Source of the DNA: Corynebacterium sp. J010B-136
Lineage (GTDB): Bacteria > Actinomycetota > Actinomycetes > Mycobacteriales > Mycobacteriaceae
Assembly: GCF_002967075.1 (NCBI RefSeq)
Contig: NZ_PUGE01000002.1
Coordinates: forward strand, 434,001-498,000
Direction: 5' to 3'
Length of the DNA stretch: 64,000 nucleotides
Of the stretch, positions 34,626-42,506 are shown piece after piece. The notes below the pieces were generated by a model. It was not told the origin of the DNA. It ran no database searches and saw nothing but the letters and a program-made list of their open reading frames with translations. Positions within the stretch are counted from its first letter, which is position 1. Each line of letters starts with the position of its first letter. The position numbers and the translations under genes are program-made.

Positions 34626-35474
34626 TTATTTCACTGCCTGTGCGCTGTGTGCTTGGGCGGTCTTTTTGACTGCAATGCGGTAATCGGCAATCAAGAATGC
34701 CAGAACGATGGCAATGCCCAGAACAAACATTCCGATCATCGGCAGAAGGGATGCGTCCTGGTCCTCACCGAATGGCCACAGCGCGCGCAGGGAGCCGAGC
34801 AAGAAGCCGGTCATGACAAAGAGCGTGGGGCTGCGGTGGTTGTCCAGCAGGTAGTTCAAAAAGCGCACGATAAAGACCACGCCGCACAATGCACCTGCCA
34901 TAAAGACCAAGATGACTGCGATATCTAATTCAGAGACCGCGCGCAGAACAGGCTCGTACATACCCAGCATCAACAGCACCAAAGAACCAGAAGCGCCTGG
35001 CATAATCAGCGCACAAATTGCGATAGTTGCCGCAAGGAAGACGAAGATCAGATTCGGGTCTTCAACCTGGTTAGAGGTAAAGCCGGTGACGATGAAGATA
35101 AACACCGCCGAGGCCAGCGCAAAAAGGTAATACTTCGGGTTGCGGCGGTCTTGCTTGTCAATCATGGAAAACGGTACCCACACCGAAATGAGCACCATGC
35201 CGGCAAATAACGAGTGCGATAGCGAGAAATTGCCTGCCACAAAAGTGGAGATGATGCCAGAGAGCCCAAAGACTGCAGCGACCATACCCAGGCCGATGAA
35301 AGCGATGAAAAGCCACTCCACCTGAGCGAATTTACGCTTAATAATCTTGTCTGCATTGTGCAACGCGCGCTCGTAGATGCCGATGATAAGTGCTACGGTG
35401 CCGCCTGAAATACCCGGCGACAATTCCGCCGCGCCGATGAGCGCGCCCCGAATTAAATTGAGAATATGCTGCAA
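34626..35474 (-). CDS. DUF368-family polytopic membrane protein
   Basis: A 282-residue membrane protein with about eight hydrophobic segments. The family signatures are visible: GAAELSPGISGGTVALIIGIYE at the N-terminus, and the second-half counterpart ALIMPGASGSLVLLMLGMYE, so the protein is an inverted or tandem repeat. DUF368 proteins have been implicated in recycling of polyprenyl-phosphate carriers (PopT-type). Whether that holds here is inference. It is the first gene of the transcript that continues into the amino-acid importer. Confidence 0.85.
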   Translation of the reverse strand: MQHILNLIRGALIGAAELSPGISGGTVALIIGIYERALHNADKIIKRKFAQVEWLFIAFIGLGMVAAVFGLSGIISTFVAGNFSLSHSLFAGMVLISVWVPFSMIDKQDRRNPKYYLFALASAVFIFIVTGFTSNQVEDPNLIFVFLAATIAICALIMPGASGSLVLLMLGMYEPVLRAVSELDIAVILVFMAGALCGVVFIVRFLNYLLDNHRSPTLFVMTGFLLGSLRALWPFGEDQDASLLPMIGMFVLGIAIVLAFLIADYRIAVKKTAQAHSAQAVK

Positions 35475-35550
35475 TTCAAACCCCTTAACGTGTCTAGATC
35501 AACGTCTCACGCTACACGTTTATGCGCATAAAAATTAATCCCAACGCGCA

Positions 35551-35925
35551 TTATCCACGTAGGAAGGGAGCAATGTCATAGAGATCGAAATCTGGCAGAT
35601 TCGGGGCAATGACCGATCCATAAATAGAACCTAGAATCGCCCACACGCCCACGGCGATAACCACATCGAGCAACGCTGCTTGCCCAGGATTTTCTTCGGC
35701 CCCATCTTTAGCGTCCGAGGAGAGTTCGCCTCCACGGACGGCGGAGGAGAGGTCATCAACCTTCAGCTTCGACGAGAATCCTTCGATGTCGACCTTCGAG
35801 GAGAGGTCTGCTCCTTTGACTGCGGAGGACAGTTCTTCGACCGGATTCGCATGAGCGGTAGCTACGCTTAGCGGAGTGAGGGTCACAGCGGCGGCGGTGA
35901 TGACAGCAGCGAGTTTTGTGCGCAT
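35551..35925 (-). CDS. Small secreted protein with LSS repeats and a C-terminal hydrophobic segment
   Basis: A 124-residue protein. The signal peptide ends at AHA-NP (about residue 26). Residues 29-72 consist of repeated acidic units of the type DDLSSAVRGGELSSDAK, and a hydrophobic stretch (about 83-106) lies near the C-terminus. The LSS units resemble the linker of the mycolyltransferase at 145-1359, which hints at a shared envelope location. No family recognised. A ribosome site AGGAGC lies about eight bases before the ATG. Monocistronic between the DUF368 gene and the divergent peptidase gene. Confidence 0.65.
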   Translation of the reverse strand: MRTKLAAVITAAAVTLTPLSVATAHANPVEELSSAVKGADLSSKVDIEGFSSKLKVDDLSSAVRGGELSSDAKDGAEENPGQAALLDVVIAVGVWAILGSIYGSVIAPNLPDFDLYDIAPFLRG

Positions 35926-36017
35926 ATTTATAAGCTCCTGAAGATATTCTGAGAATTTTCTCCCTTATCTTAATCAAGCCTGCCCCCCGATGAGCAGCAA
36001 GGCGTATTTTTGGGACC

Positions 36018-37220
36018 ATGATTAATACTGATTTGAGTACCCAAGCACGTGAGAAAATGCTCTCCACCTACCGGCACTTGCACCAAAACCCCGAGCTTTC
36101 CATGCAGGAATATAAGACGCAGGAGTTCATTGAAAAAGAACTCGACGATATCGGCCTAGAACACTTCCGCTGTGGCGGCACCGGCGTGGTCGCCATCGAT
36201 AAAAATGGCGACGGCCCCACGGTGGCTTTTCGCGCGGACACCGACGGTTTGCCGATTGAGGAGCAAACGGGCGTGGAGTATGCATCGACAAGCACTGGCA
36301 AATTAGACGGTGCCACCGTGCCCGTGATGCATGGCTGTGGCCACGACAGCCACGTCACTGCCGCACTGACCGCCGCGCGTTTGATTCACGAACAACGTGA
36401 CGCCTGGTCCGGCACGATTGTGTGGATCTTCCAGCCGGCGGAAGAAACCGCCGAAGGCTCCCGCGCCATGGTCGCCGATGGCCTATGGGATAAAGCGCCC
36501 AAGCCTGCGATCGTCTTAGGCCAGCACGTCTTTCCTTTTGAATCGGGCACGTTGCACTACACGCTCAATGCTGCGATGGCTGCGGCCGATGCGCTGAAGA
36601 TTACCCTCTACGGCGAACAAGCTCATGGCTCCCAGCCGCAAGATTCCATCGACCCGATTGTGCTGGGCGCGCATATTGTCACCCGCCTGCAAACCATCGT
36701 CGGCCGCGAAATCGCGCCGTTGGATTCCGCCGTGGTCACCGTGGGCACCTTCAATTCCGGGCTGAAAGAAAATATCATCCCGGACCGCGCGGAGCTTAAG
36801 CTCAACATCCGCACGCTAGAGCCTGCCGTGCGCGAGAAAGTCCTGTCCGCGATTACCCGCATTGTCAATGCCGAGGCCGAAGCCTCTGGCGCACCGCAGC
36901 CTGATATCGAGGAAATCTATACTTTCCCGCAACTGAAGAATGACCCTGAAGAAGGCGCGAAAGTTGCGGAAGCCCTGCGCGCGGAGCTCGGCGAGGACAA
37001 AGTCATCGAAACCCCACCGCTGATGGGCTCTGAGGACTTTGGCCACCTGGCTGACTCCATCGATGTCCCCAGCATGTTCTGGTTCTTCGGCGGGGCAGCA
37101 GCCGATGATGCTAACCCGGCGAAAAACCACTCGCCGCGTTTCTTGCCAGTAGAGGACCCCACGCTAGAAACCGGCGTGCGTGCAGCAATTGCGGCCATTG
37201 GCGCATACGTTGCCCGCTAG
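36018..37220 (+). CDS. M20-family amidohydrolase/peptidase
   Basis: A 400-residue metal-dependent hydrolase of the M20D group (N-acyl amino acid amidohydrolase, hippurate hydrolase, IAA-amino acid hydrolase type). Metal and catalytic motifs: RADTDGLPIEEQTG, MHGCGHDSHVTAAL, FQPAEETAEGSRAM (catalytic E-E), LGQHVFPFESG and the late GSEDFGHL. A dimerisation insert lies between about residues 180 and 290. Substrate not determinable. Ends in a strong bidirectional terminator shared with the convergent tRNA gene. Confidence 0.9.
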   Translation: MINTDLSTQAREKMLSTYRHLHQNPELSMQEYKTQEFIEKELDDIGLEHFRCGGTGVVAIDKNGDGPTVAFRADTDGLPIEEQTGVEYASTSTGKLDGATVPVMHGCGHDSHVTAALTAARLIHEQRDAWSGTIVWIFQPAEETAEGSRAMVADGLWDKAPKPAIVLGQHVFPFESGTLHYTLNAAMAAADALKITLYGEQAHGSQPQDSIDPIVLGAHIVTRLQTIVGREIAPLDSAVVTVGTFNSGLKENIIPDRAELKLNIRTLEPAVREKVLSAITRIVNAEAEASGAPQPDIEEIYTFPQLKNDPEEGAKVAEALRAELGEDKVIETPPLMGSEDFGHLADSIDVPSMFWFFGGAAADDANPAKNHSPRFLPVEDPTLETGVRAAIAAIGAYVAR

Positions 37221-37230
37221 CTCGTAAAAC

Positions 37231-37278
37231 ATAGAAAAATCCTCGCAAACTCAGGAAAGTTTGCGAGGATTTTTCTAT
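37231..37278. terminator. Bidirectional terminator between the M20 gene and the tRNA
   Basis: A perfect 21-bp stem (37231-37251 with 37258-37278) includes CCTCGCAAACT and its complement, with a six-base CAGGAA loop and ATTTTTCTAT-type T-runs on both strands. It ends transcription from the peptidase gene and from the tRNA. Confidence 0.92.
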
Positions 37279-37280
37279 CG

Positions 37281-37354
37281 TGCCCCTGGTGAGACTCGAA
37301 CTCACACTGGACGGGTTTTGAATCCGTTGCCTCTGCCAATTGGGCTACAGGGGC
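37281..37354 (-). tRNA. tRNA with anticodon CAA (Leu by codon), class I body
   Basis: The minus strand gives a 74-nt cloverleaf: acceptor GCCCCTG/CAGGGGC, D arm with AATTGGCA, T arm GTGAG-TTCGAGT-CTCAC and discriminator A. The anticodon stem ACGGA/CCCGT has four pairs and an A-C mismatch next to the loop TTCAAAA, so the anticodon is CAA. The variable region is only five bases (CCAGT), whereas bacterial leucine tRNAs carry a long variable arm. The gene is therefore a real cloverleaf of uncertain identity. CCA is not encoded. Confidence 0.75.
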
Positions 37355-37419
37355 TGACATGAAAGATACTATCTTAAGTAGTTCGCAAAAATAAAATCGT
37401 GCCGTCTACACTGGTAAAC

Positions 37420-40050
37420 GTGACTTCAAAGCTACTTCTTATTGACGGCCATTCCATGGCATTTCGCGCGTTCTACGCATTGCCGGTGGATAAGTTCTCT
37501 ACCTCCGGCGGGCAGCACACCAATGCTGTCTATGGATTCATGTCCATGATGGCGACCTTGTTAGGCGATGAAAAGCCAGATTCCATTGCCGTTGCCTTTG
37601 ACGTAGGCCGCAAGACTTTCCGCACGGAGATGTTTCCGGAGTACAAGGCGCAGCGTGAATCCGCACCCGAAGAATTTAAGGGCCAGGTAACCATTATTCG
37701 TGATCTCCTCGACAAGGCAGGCATTACTACGTTGTCGCGCGAGAATTTCGAAGCCGATGATATTTTGGCCACCCTGGCTACGCAGGCCAGCGACATGTCA
37801 GGTTTTGAAACCCTCATCGTCACCGGCGACCGTGACTACCTGCAGCTGGTCAACGACTCCACCACGGTGTTGTACCCCATGCAGGGCGTATCCAAGCTGC
37901 ACCGCTTTACTCCGGAGGCAGTGGAGGAAAAATACGGGCTGACACCTCAGCAGTACCCGGATTATGCGGCGCTGCGCGGTGATAACTCCGATAACCTCCC
38001 CGGCGTGCCCAAGGTCGGGGAGAAGACTGCGCTGAAATGGATTCTGCAGTACAACGACTTAGAAAATCTGCTTAACCACGCCGACGAGATTAAGGGCGTG
38101 GTGGGCAATAACCTGCGCGAGCGCATCGAGCAGGTGCGCTTAAACCGCACGCTGACGCAGATGATCACCGATATGGACTTAGAAGTCGGTCCAGCAGACT
38201 TGGCGTTTCGCCCCGTCGAGAGCGCTACCATCGCAGAGCTTTTCGATGAACTCGAATTCGGCGGCAACCTGCGCGAGCGCGTCGTCGATGCGTTCCCGAA
38301 TATCGAAGGCAGCATGCCGGAACCCGAAAATGACGTCAAGGTCAACGTCACTGACAAGAGCGTTGCCGAGTGGCTGAAGGATAAAAGCGGCGTAGCAGTG
38401 TTCATCACCGGCGATGGCCGTCCTGGCCAAGGTGATGCCACGAGCATTTCGCTCGTCGATGACTCCTTTGACGGCCTCCACATTGAACTTGCCGACCTCA
38501 GCGCCGAAGATGATAAAGCCCTTGCAGGCTGGCTGGAATCGGATGCCGAGAAGTACCTGCACGAGGCCAAAGCCGCCTATCACATGCTCAAAGGTCGCGG
38601 CATTGAGCTCAACGGCATCGCGCATGACACTGCACTGGCCGCATACTTGCTACGTCCTGGCCAACGCACCTATGAGCTTCCCGATGTCTACCAGCGCCAC
38701 CTGCGTAAGACCCTGGAAGCGTCCAGCGAGCAGTTGTCACTTCTCGATGACACCGGCGGCATCGATTCCGCAGCCGCCATCATGGAACTAACAGTTGAGC
38801 TAACCAAGCTTTTGCAAGAAATCGATTCCTACCAGCTCTACGCTGAGCTGGAGATTCCACTGGTGTCCATCTTGGCCAAGATGGAAGCGACCGGCATCGC
38901 TGTTGATATCGACACTTTGGAATTGCAGCAGGAGGTCTTCGCCAACCACGTCGAGGCCGAAGAAAAGGCCGCGCGTGAGCTCGCTGGCGATGACAAGCTC
39001 AACCTGAATTCGCCCAAGCAGCTACAAACCGTGTTGTTTGAAACTTTGGACCTGCCGAAGACCAAGAAGACCAAGACCGGTTATTCCACGGCGGCGAAAG
39101 AAATTGAGCAGCTCGCGGTGAACCACCCGCACCCCTTCTTGGACCACTTGCTTGCGCACCGTGAGTACCAAAAGCTCAAGACCACGCTTGAGGGGCTCAT
39201 TAAGACCGTGCAGTCCGATGGACGTATCCACACCACGTTTAATCAGACGGTGGCGTCGACGGGACGTTTGTCTTCGACGGACCCGAACCTGCAAAATATC
39301 CCGGTTCGTACCGAATCCGGACGGACGATTCGCTCGGCATTCATCGTCGGCGAAGGCTACGAGACTTTGCTGACGGCTGACTACTCGCAGATTGAAATGC
39401 GCGTGATGGCGCACCTGTCCCAGGACCCAGGTTTGATTGAGGCATACAAGGAAGGCGAGGACCTACACAACTACGTCGGCTCCCGCGTCTTCGATGTGCC
39501 GGTCGACCAAGTCACCCCTGAACTGCGCCGCCGCGTGAAGGCTATGTCCTATGGTCTAGTCTATGGCCTTTCTGCATTCGGTTTATCCCAGCAGCTGTCC
39601 ATTCCTGCCGGCGAGGCGAAGAAGATCATGGAAGCCTACTTCGACCGCTTCGGTGGCGTGAAGAAGTACCTCGCGGACGTGGTCGATCAAGCCCGCAAGG
39701 ACGGCTACACCGCTACGGTCTTTGGCCGTCGCCGCTACCTACCGGAGCTGACCTCCGATAACCGCCTCGCCCGCGAAAACGCCGAGCGCGCCGCACTCAA
39801 TGCACCGATCCAGGGCACCGCCGCGGACATCATCAAGGTCGCGATGATTCGCGTGGACAAAGCCCTCGAAGGCTTCAAGTCGCGTGTGCTGTTGCAGGTG
39901 CATGACGAATTGGTCGTCGAAATTGCTCCCGGTGAGCTCGCCGAGGTGCAGGAGATTGTGGAGCGGGAGATGGATGCATCGATTAGCTTGCGCGTCCCAC
40001 TCGAAGTCTCTGCCGGCACCGGCGATAACTGGGACGCTGCCGCGCACTAA
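37420..40050 (+). CDS. polA: DNA polymerase I
   Basis: An 876-residue enzyme. The N-terminal 5'-3' flap nuclease (about 1-290) has LLIDGHSMAFRAFYALP, FDVGRKTFRTEMFPEYKA and GDNSDNLPGVPKVGEKTA. The middle 3'-5' exonuclease-like domain lacks the acidic catalytic residues of E. coli PolI, as in other actinobacteria. The polymerase domain has LLTADYSQIEMRVMAHLSQD (motif A), RRRVKAMSYGLVYGLSAFGLS (motif B) and LLQVHDELVVE (motif C). I choose GTG 37420: a -10-like TACACT (37407-37412) ends seven bases before it, so the mRNA is likely leaderless. A GTG 21 bases upstream would lie across that element. Confidence 0.95.
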   Translation: MTSKLLLIDGHSMAFRAFYALPVDKFSTSGGQHTNAVYGFMSMMATLLGDEKPDSIAVAFDVGRKTFRTEMFPEYKAQRESAPEEFKGQVTIIRDLLDKAGITTLSRENFEADDILATLATQASDMSGFETLIVTGDRDYLQLVNDSTTVLYPMQGVSKLHRFTPEAVEEKYGLTPQQYPDYAALRGDNSDNLPGVPKVGEKTALKWILQYNDLENLLNHADEIKGVVGNNLRERIEQVRLNRTLTQMITDMDLEVGPADLAFRPVESATIAELFDELEFGGNLRERVVDAFPNIEGSMPEPENDVKVNVTDKSVAEWLKDKSGVAVFITGDGRPGQGDATSISLVDDSFDGLHIELADLSAEDDKALAGWLESDAEKYLHEAKAAYHMLKGRGIELNGIAHDTALAAYLLRPGQRTYELPDVYQRHLRKTLEASSEQLSLLDDTGGIDSAAAIMELTVELTKLLQEIDSYQLYAELEIPLVSILAKMEATGIAVDIDTLELQQEVFANHVEAEEKAARELAGDDKLNLNSPKQLQTVLFETLDLPKTKKTKTGYSTAAKEIEQLAVNHPHPFLDHLLAHREYQKLKTTLEGLIKTVQSDGRIHTTFNQTVASTGRLSSTDPNLQNIPVRTESGRTIRSAFIVGEGYETLLTADYSQIEMRVMAHLSQDPGLIEAYKEGEDLHNYVGSRVFDVPVDQVTPELRRRVKAMSYGLVYGLSAFGLSQQLSIPAGEAKKIMEAYFDRFGGVKKYLADVVDQARKDGYTATVFGRRRYLPELTSDNRLARENAERAALNAPIQGTAADIIKVAMIRVDKALEGFKSRVLLQVHDELVVEIAPGELAEVQEIVEREMDASISLRVPLEVSAGTGDNWDAAAH

Positions 40051-40110
40051 AAACCTGCAGCTGGCAGGAATCGCAGCGCATCTTGCGTGGATAACTTCGC
40101 GCGCCCCTGA

Positions 40111-40554
40111 CTAGTTATCCACCCGGGTGCGCTCCACCATGGTCTTAGTGAAGTAATCAAAGGGATGCTGCGCGAAGCCGAAGATAGATAGGCCGAGTAT
40201 GGCCACGATGGTGGGCTCAACGTAGGGAATGCCGAATGCTGCGAGGACAGTCAGAAGGACCCAGCTGTTGCGAATCGCCGCGGTTATGTAGCCCCGGTTA
40301 ATCGAGATGATTTCCAGCTGCAGTGACCACTTGCCCAACGAGGTGTTCCAGCGGCCTTCGACGATGGTGCGGTAGGCGAAAAAGACCAAGGAGAACGCGT
40401 AAATCTGGTACAACGTTGCTGCATCACCAGTCAAGGGAGCATCGGCAGCGAGATTGATGAGCCACTGGATAAGAAGGATGACGGCTCCGACGGCAAAACC
40501 GTCAATCCAAAAGCCGATCGCGCGGCGAATAAGAACAGACAAGCGGTAGCGCAT
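40111..40554 (-). CDS. RDD-family membrane protein
   Basis: A 147-residue protein with the RDD domain: R-R-A-x-G-F-x-I-D-G-F near the start (RRAIGFWIDGFAVGAVIL, Arg and Asp of the motif), RTIVEGRWNTSLGKWSLQLEI in the middle, and three to four hydrophobic segments. The family is widespread and mostly uncharacterised; some act as Na+/H+ antiporters. It lies convergent to polA (60 bases) and divergent from rpsA. A hairpin CCTGC/GCAGG at 40054-40068 lies between it and polA. Confidence 0.82.
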   Translation of the reverse strand: MRYRLSVLIRRAIGFWIDGFAVGAVILLIQWLINLAADAPLTGDAATLYQIYAFSLVFFAYRTIVEGRWNTSLGKWSLQLEIISINRGYITAAIRNSWVLLTVLAAFGIPYVEPTIVAILGLSIFGFAQHPFDYFTKTMVERTRVDN

Positions 40555-40772
40555 GAAAAATACGTTACATGGCTCGTGTCAAATATTGCACTGCTTGCTG
40601 CAAGGATGTAGGGTTGTTGGAGCGTGTCTATGCCCGCAAGCGCTTTCAATCAGTATAGGAGGGTTGACCTCGCTGGCGCGGTGAGATTGAACGGTGTGTC
40701 TAACACTACCAGTCCAAGAGATACGTTTCTGTCCATTTTCGATCTCCTAACAATTTCGGAGCACACTTAAAT

Positions 40773-42242
40773 ATGCCCACTTCTAACACCCCTCAGGTAG
40801 CGATTAACGATATCGGTACCGCTGAGGACTTCCTCGCAGCAGTCGACGCCACCATCAAGTACTTCAACGATGGTGACATCGTCGAAGGCACCGTGGTTAA
40901 GGTTGACCACGACGAGGTATTGCTCGATATCGGATACAAGACCGAAGGTGTCATTCCGTCCCGCGAGCTGTCCATCAAGCACGACGTCGACCCAGATGAG
41001 GTTGTCGAGGTCGGCGATCAGATCGACGCTTTGGTTCTGACCAAGGAAGACAAAGAAGGTCGTCTGATCCTCTCCAAGAAGCGTGCACAGTACGAGCGCG
41101 CTTGGGGCGCAATCGAAGAGCTGCAGGCCAAGGAAGAGCCAGTTACCGGTACCGTTATCGAGGTTGTCAAGGGCGGCCTCATCATCGACATCGGACTGCG
41201 TGGCTTCCTGCCAGCATCGCTTGTTGAAATGCGTCGCGTCCGCGACCTGGAGCCATACATTGGCCAGGAGCTGGAAGCAAAGATCATCGAGCTCGACAAG
41301 CAGCGTAACAACGTTGTTCTGTCCCGCCGTGCATTCCTTGAGCAGACCCAGTCTGAGGTTCGCTCTGAGTTCCTGCACCAGCTGCAGAAGGGCCAGGTCC
41401 GCAAGGGCGTTGTCTCTTCCATCGTCAACTTCGGCGCATTCGTCGACTTGGGCGGCGTAGACGGTCTGGTTCACGTTTCCGAGCTTTCTTGGAAGCACAT
41501 TGATCACCCATCCGAGGTTGTCACCGTTGGCGACGAAGTAACCGTAGAGGTTCTCGACGTCGATCTGGACCGCGAGCGCGTATCGCTGTCCCTGAAGGCA
41601 ACCCAGGAAGATCCATGGCGCGTATTCGCACGCACCCACGCTGTGGGCCAGATCGTGCCAGGCAAGGTCACCAAGCTCGTTCCATTCGGTGCGTTCGTTC
41701 GCGTCGAAGAGGGCATCGAGGGCCTTGTTCACATCTCCGAGTTGGCTCAGCGCCACGTTGAGGTCCCAGACCAGGTTGTCAACGTTGGTGAAGAGGTTAT
41801 GGTCAAGGTTATTGACATCGACCTCGAGCGTCGTCGTATCTCCCTGTCCGTTAAGCAGGCAGACGAGGATTACACCGAAGAGTTCGATCCATCCAAGTAC
41901 GGCATGGCTGACTCTTACGACGAGCAGGGCAACTACGTCTTCCCAGAAGGCTTCGACTCTGAGACCAATGAGTGGAAGGAAGGCTTCGACGAGCAGCGTC
42001 AGGCTTGGGAGGCACGCTACGCAGAGTCCGAGCGTCGCTTCCAGCTGCACACCGCTCAGATCGAGCGCCACCGTCAGGCAGCTGCAGAAGCAGCTGAGAC
42101 CGAGGCAGCTTCCGCTAACTACTCTTCCGAATCCAACGATGCAGCTCCGGCATCTGAGGCACCGGCAGAGTCCGCAGGTTCCCTCGCGTCTGATGAGCAG
42201 CTCGCTGCTCTGCGCGAGAAGCTTGCTGGTGGCGAGAACTAA
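40773..42242 (+). CDS. rpsA: 30S ribosomal protein S1
   Basis: Binds mRNA upstream of the start codon and helps load it on the ribosome. The 489-residue protein has four S1 RNA-binding domains at about 36-105, 122-190, 205-275 and 290-362, each ending in R-x-x-L-S-x-K/R-like strands (VSLSLKATQ, ISLSVKQAD). An acidic, Ala/Ser/Glu-rich tail of about 100 residues follows. Actinobacterial S1 has four domains instead of the six of E. coli. Codon use is strongly biased (CTG, GTC/GTT, AAG), as for a highly expressed gene. A strong terminator follows 36 bases after the stop. Confidence 0.97.
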   Translation: MPTSNTPQVAINDIGTAEDFLAAVDATIKYFNDGDIVEGTVVKVDHDEVLLDIGYKTEGVIPSRELSIKHDVDPDEVVEVGDQIDALVLTKEDKEGRLILSKKRAQYERAWGAIEELQAKEEPVTGTVIEVVKGGLIIDIGLRGFLPASLVEMRRVRDLEPYIGQELEAKIIELDKQRNNVVLSRRAFLEQTQSEVRSEFLHQLQKGQVRKGVVSSIVNFGAFVDLGGVDGLVHVSELSWKHIDHPSEVVTVGDEVTVEVLDVDLDRERVSLSLKATQEDPWRVFARTHAVGQIVPGKVTKLVPFGAFVRVEEGIEGLVHISELAQRHVEVPDQVVNVGEEVMVKVIDIDLERRRISLSVKQADEDYTEEFDPSKYGMADSYDEQGNYVFPEGFDSETNEWKEGFDEQRQAWEARYAESERRFQLHTAQIERHRQAAAEAAETEAASANYSSESNDAAPASEAPAESAGSLASDEQLAALREKLAGGEN

Positions 42243-42278
42243 TTCTCACCGCTAGATAGCTAATAGCAACCAGCTAAG

Positions 42279-42318
42279 AAAACGCCCACCGCTTCATTGC
42301 GGTGGGCGTTTTCTTTTG
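42279..42318 (+). terminator. Intrinsic terminator of rpsA
   Basis: GAAAACGCCCACCGC (42279-42293) pairs with GCGGTGGGCGTTTTC (42299-42313), 15 bp, six-base TTCATT loop, then TTTTG. Confidence 0.95.
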
Positions 42319-42363
42319 CCAAAACCTGAAAATTAATTAAATGTTTAATAACAGTTGATTTTG

Positions 42364-42391
42364 TTGGCACAGTCTGCTTAGTATGTAACCT
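42364..42391 (+). promoter_or_regulatory. Promoter of the PTS-antiterminator operon
   Basis: TTGGCA (42364-42369), 16 bases and TAACCT (42386-42391). The region just upstream is AT-rich. A start near 42398 would place the antiterminator RNA site at the 5' end of the mRNA. Confidence 0.55.
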
Positions 42392-42403
42392 ACAACACCC
42401 ACA

Positions 42404-42475
42404 GGGTTGTTACTCGTAATGGAGGCAAGACCTGAGTGGCTTTTCTATTGTGAATTGCTGCTCAGGTCTTTTCGT
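42404..42475 (+). promoter_or_regulatory. RAT antiterminator site overlapping an attenuator
   Basis: Bases 42404-42432 match the 29-nt ribonucleic antiterminator of the BglG/LicT/SacY system (GGGTTGTTACT... and ...GGAGGCAAGACC). Its last bases overlap the left arm of a terminator, AAGACCTGAG (42427-42436) paired with CTCAGGTCTT (42461-42470) and followed by TTCGTGTTTT. The two structures exclude each other. The antiterminator encoded at 44504 is the obvious ligand: when bound it lets transcription enter the PTS gene. Confidence 0.88.
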
Positions 42476-42506
42476 GTTTTACCGAGAATGAAAGAAGGTA
42501 CATCTC

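Noticed and set aside
40767-42071. 434-codon minus-strand frame opposite rpsA
   Set aside because: It is a mirror of the strongly biased codon use of rpsA and encodes an implausible L/V/D-rich protein; S1 domains on the plus strand are certain.
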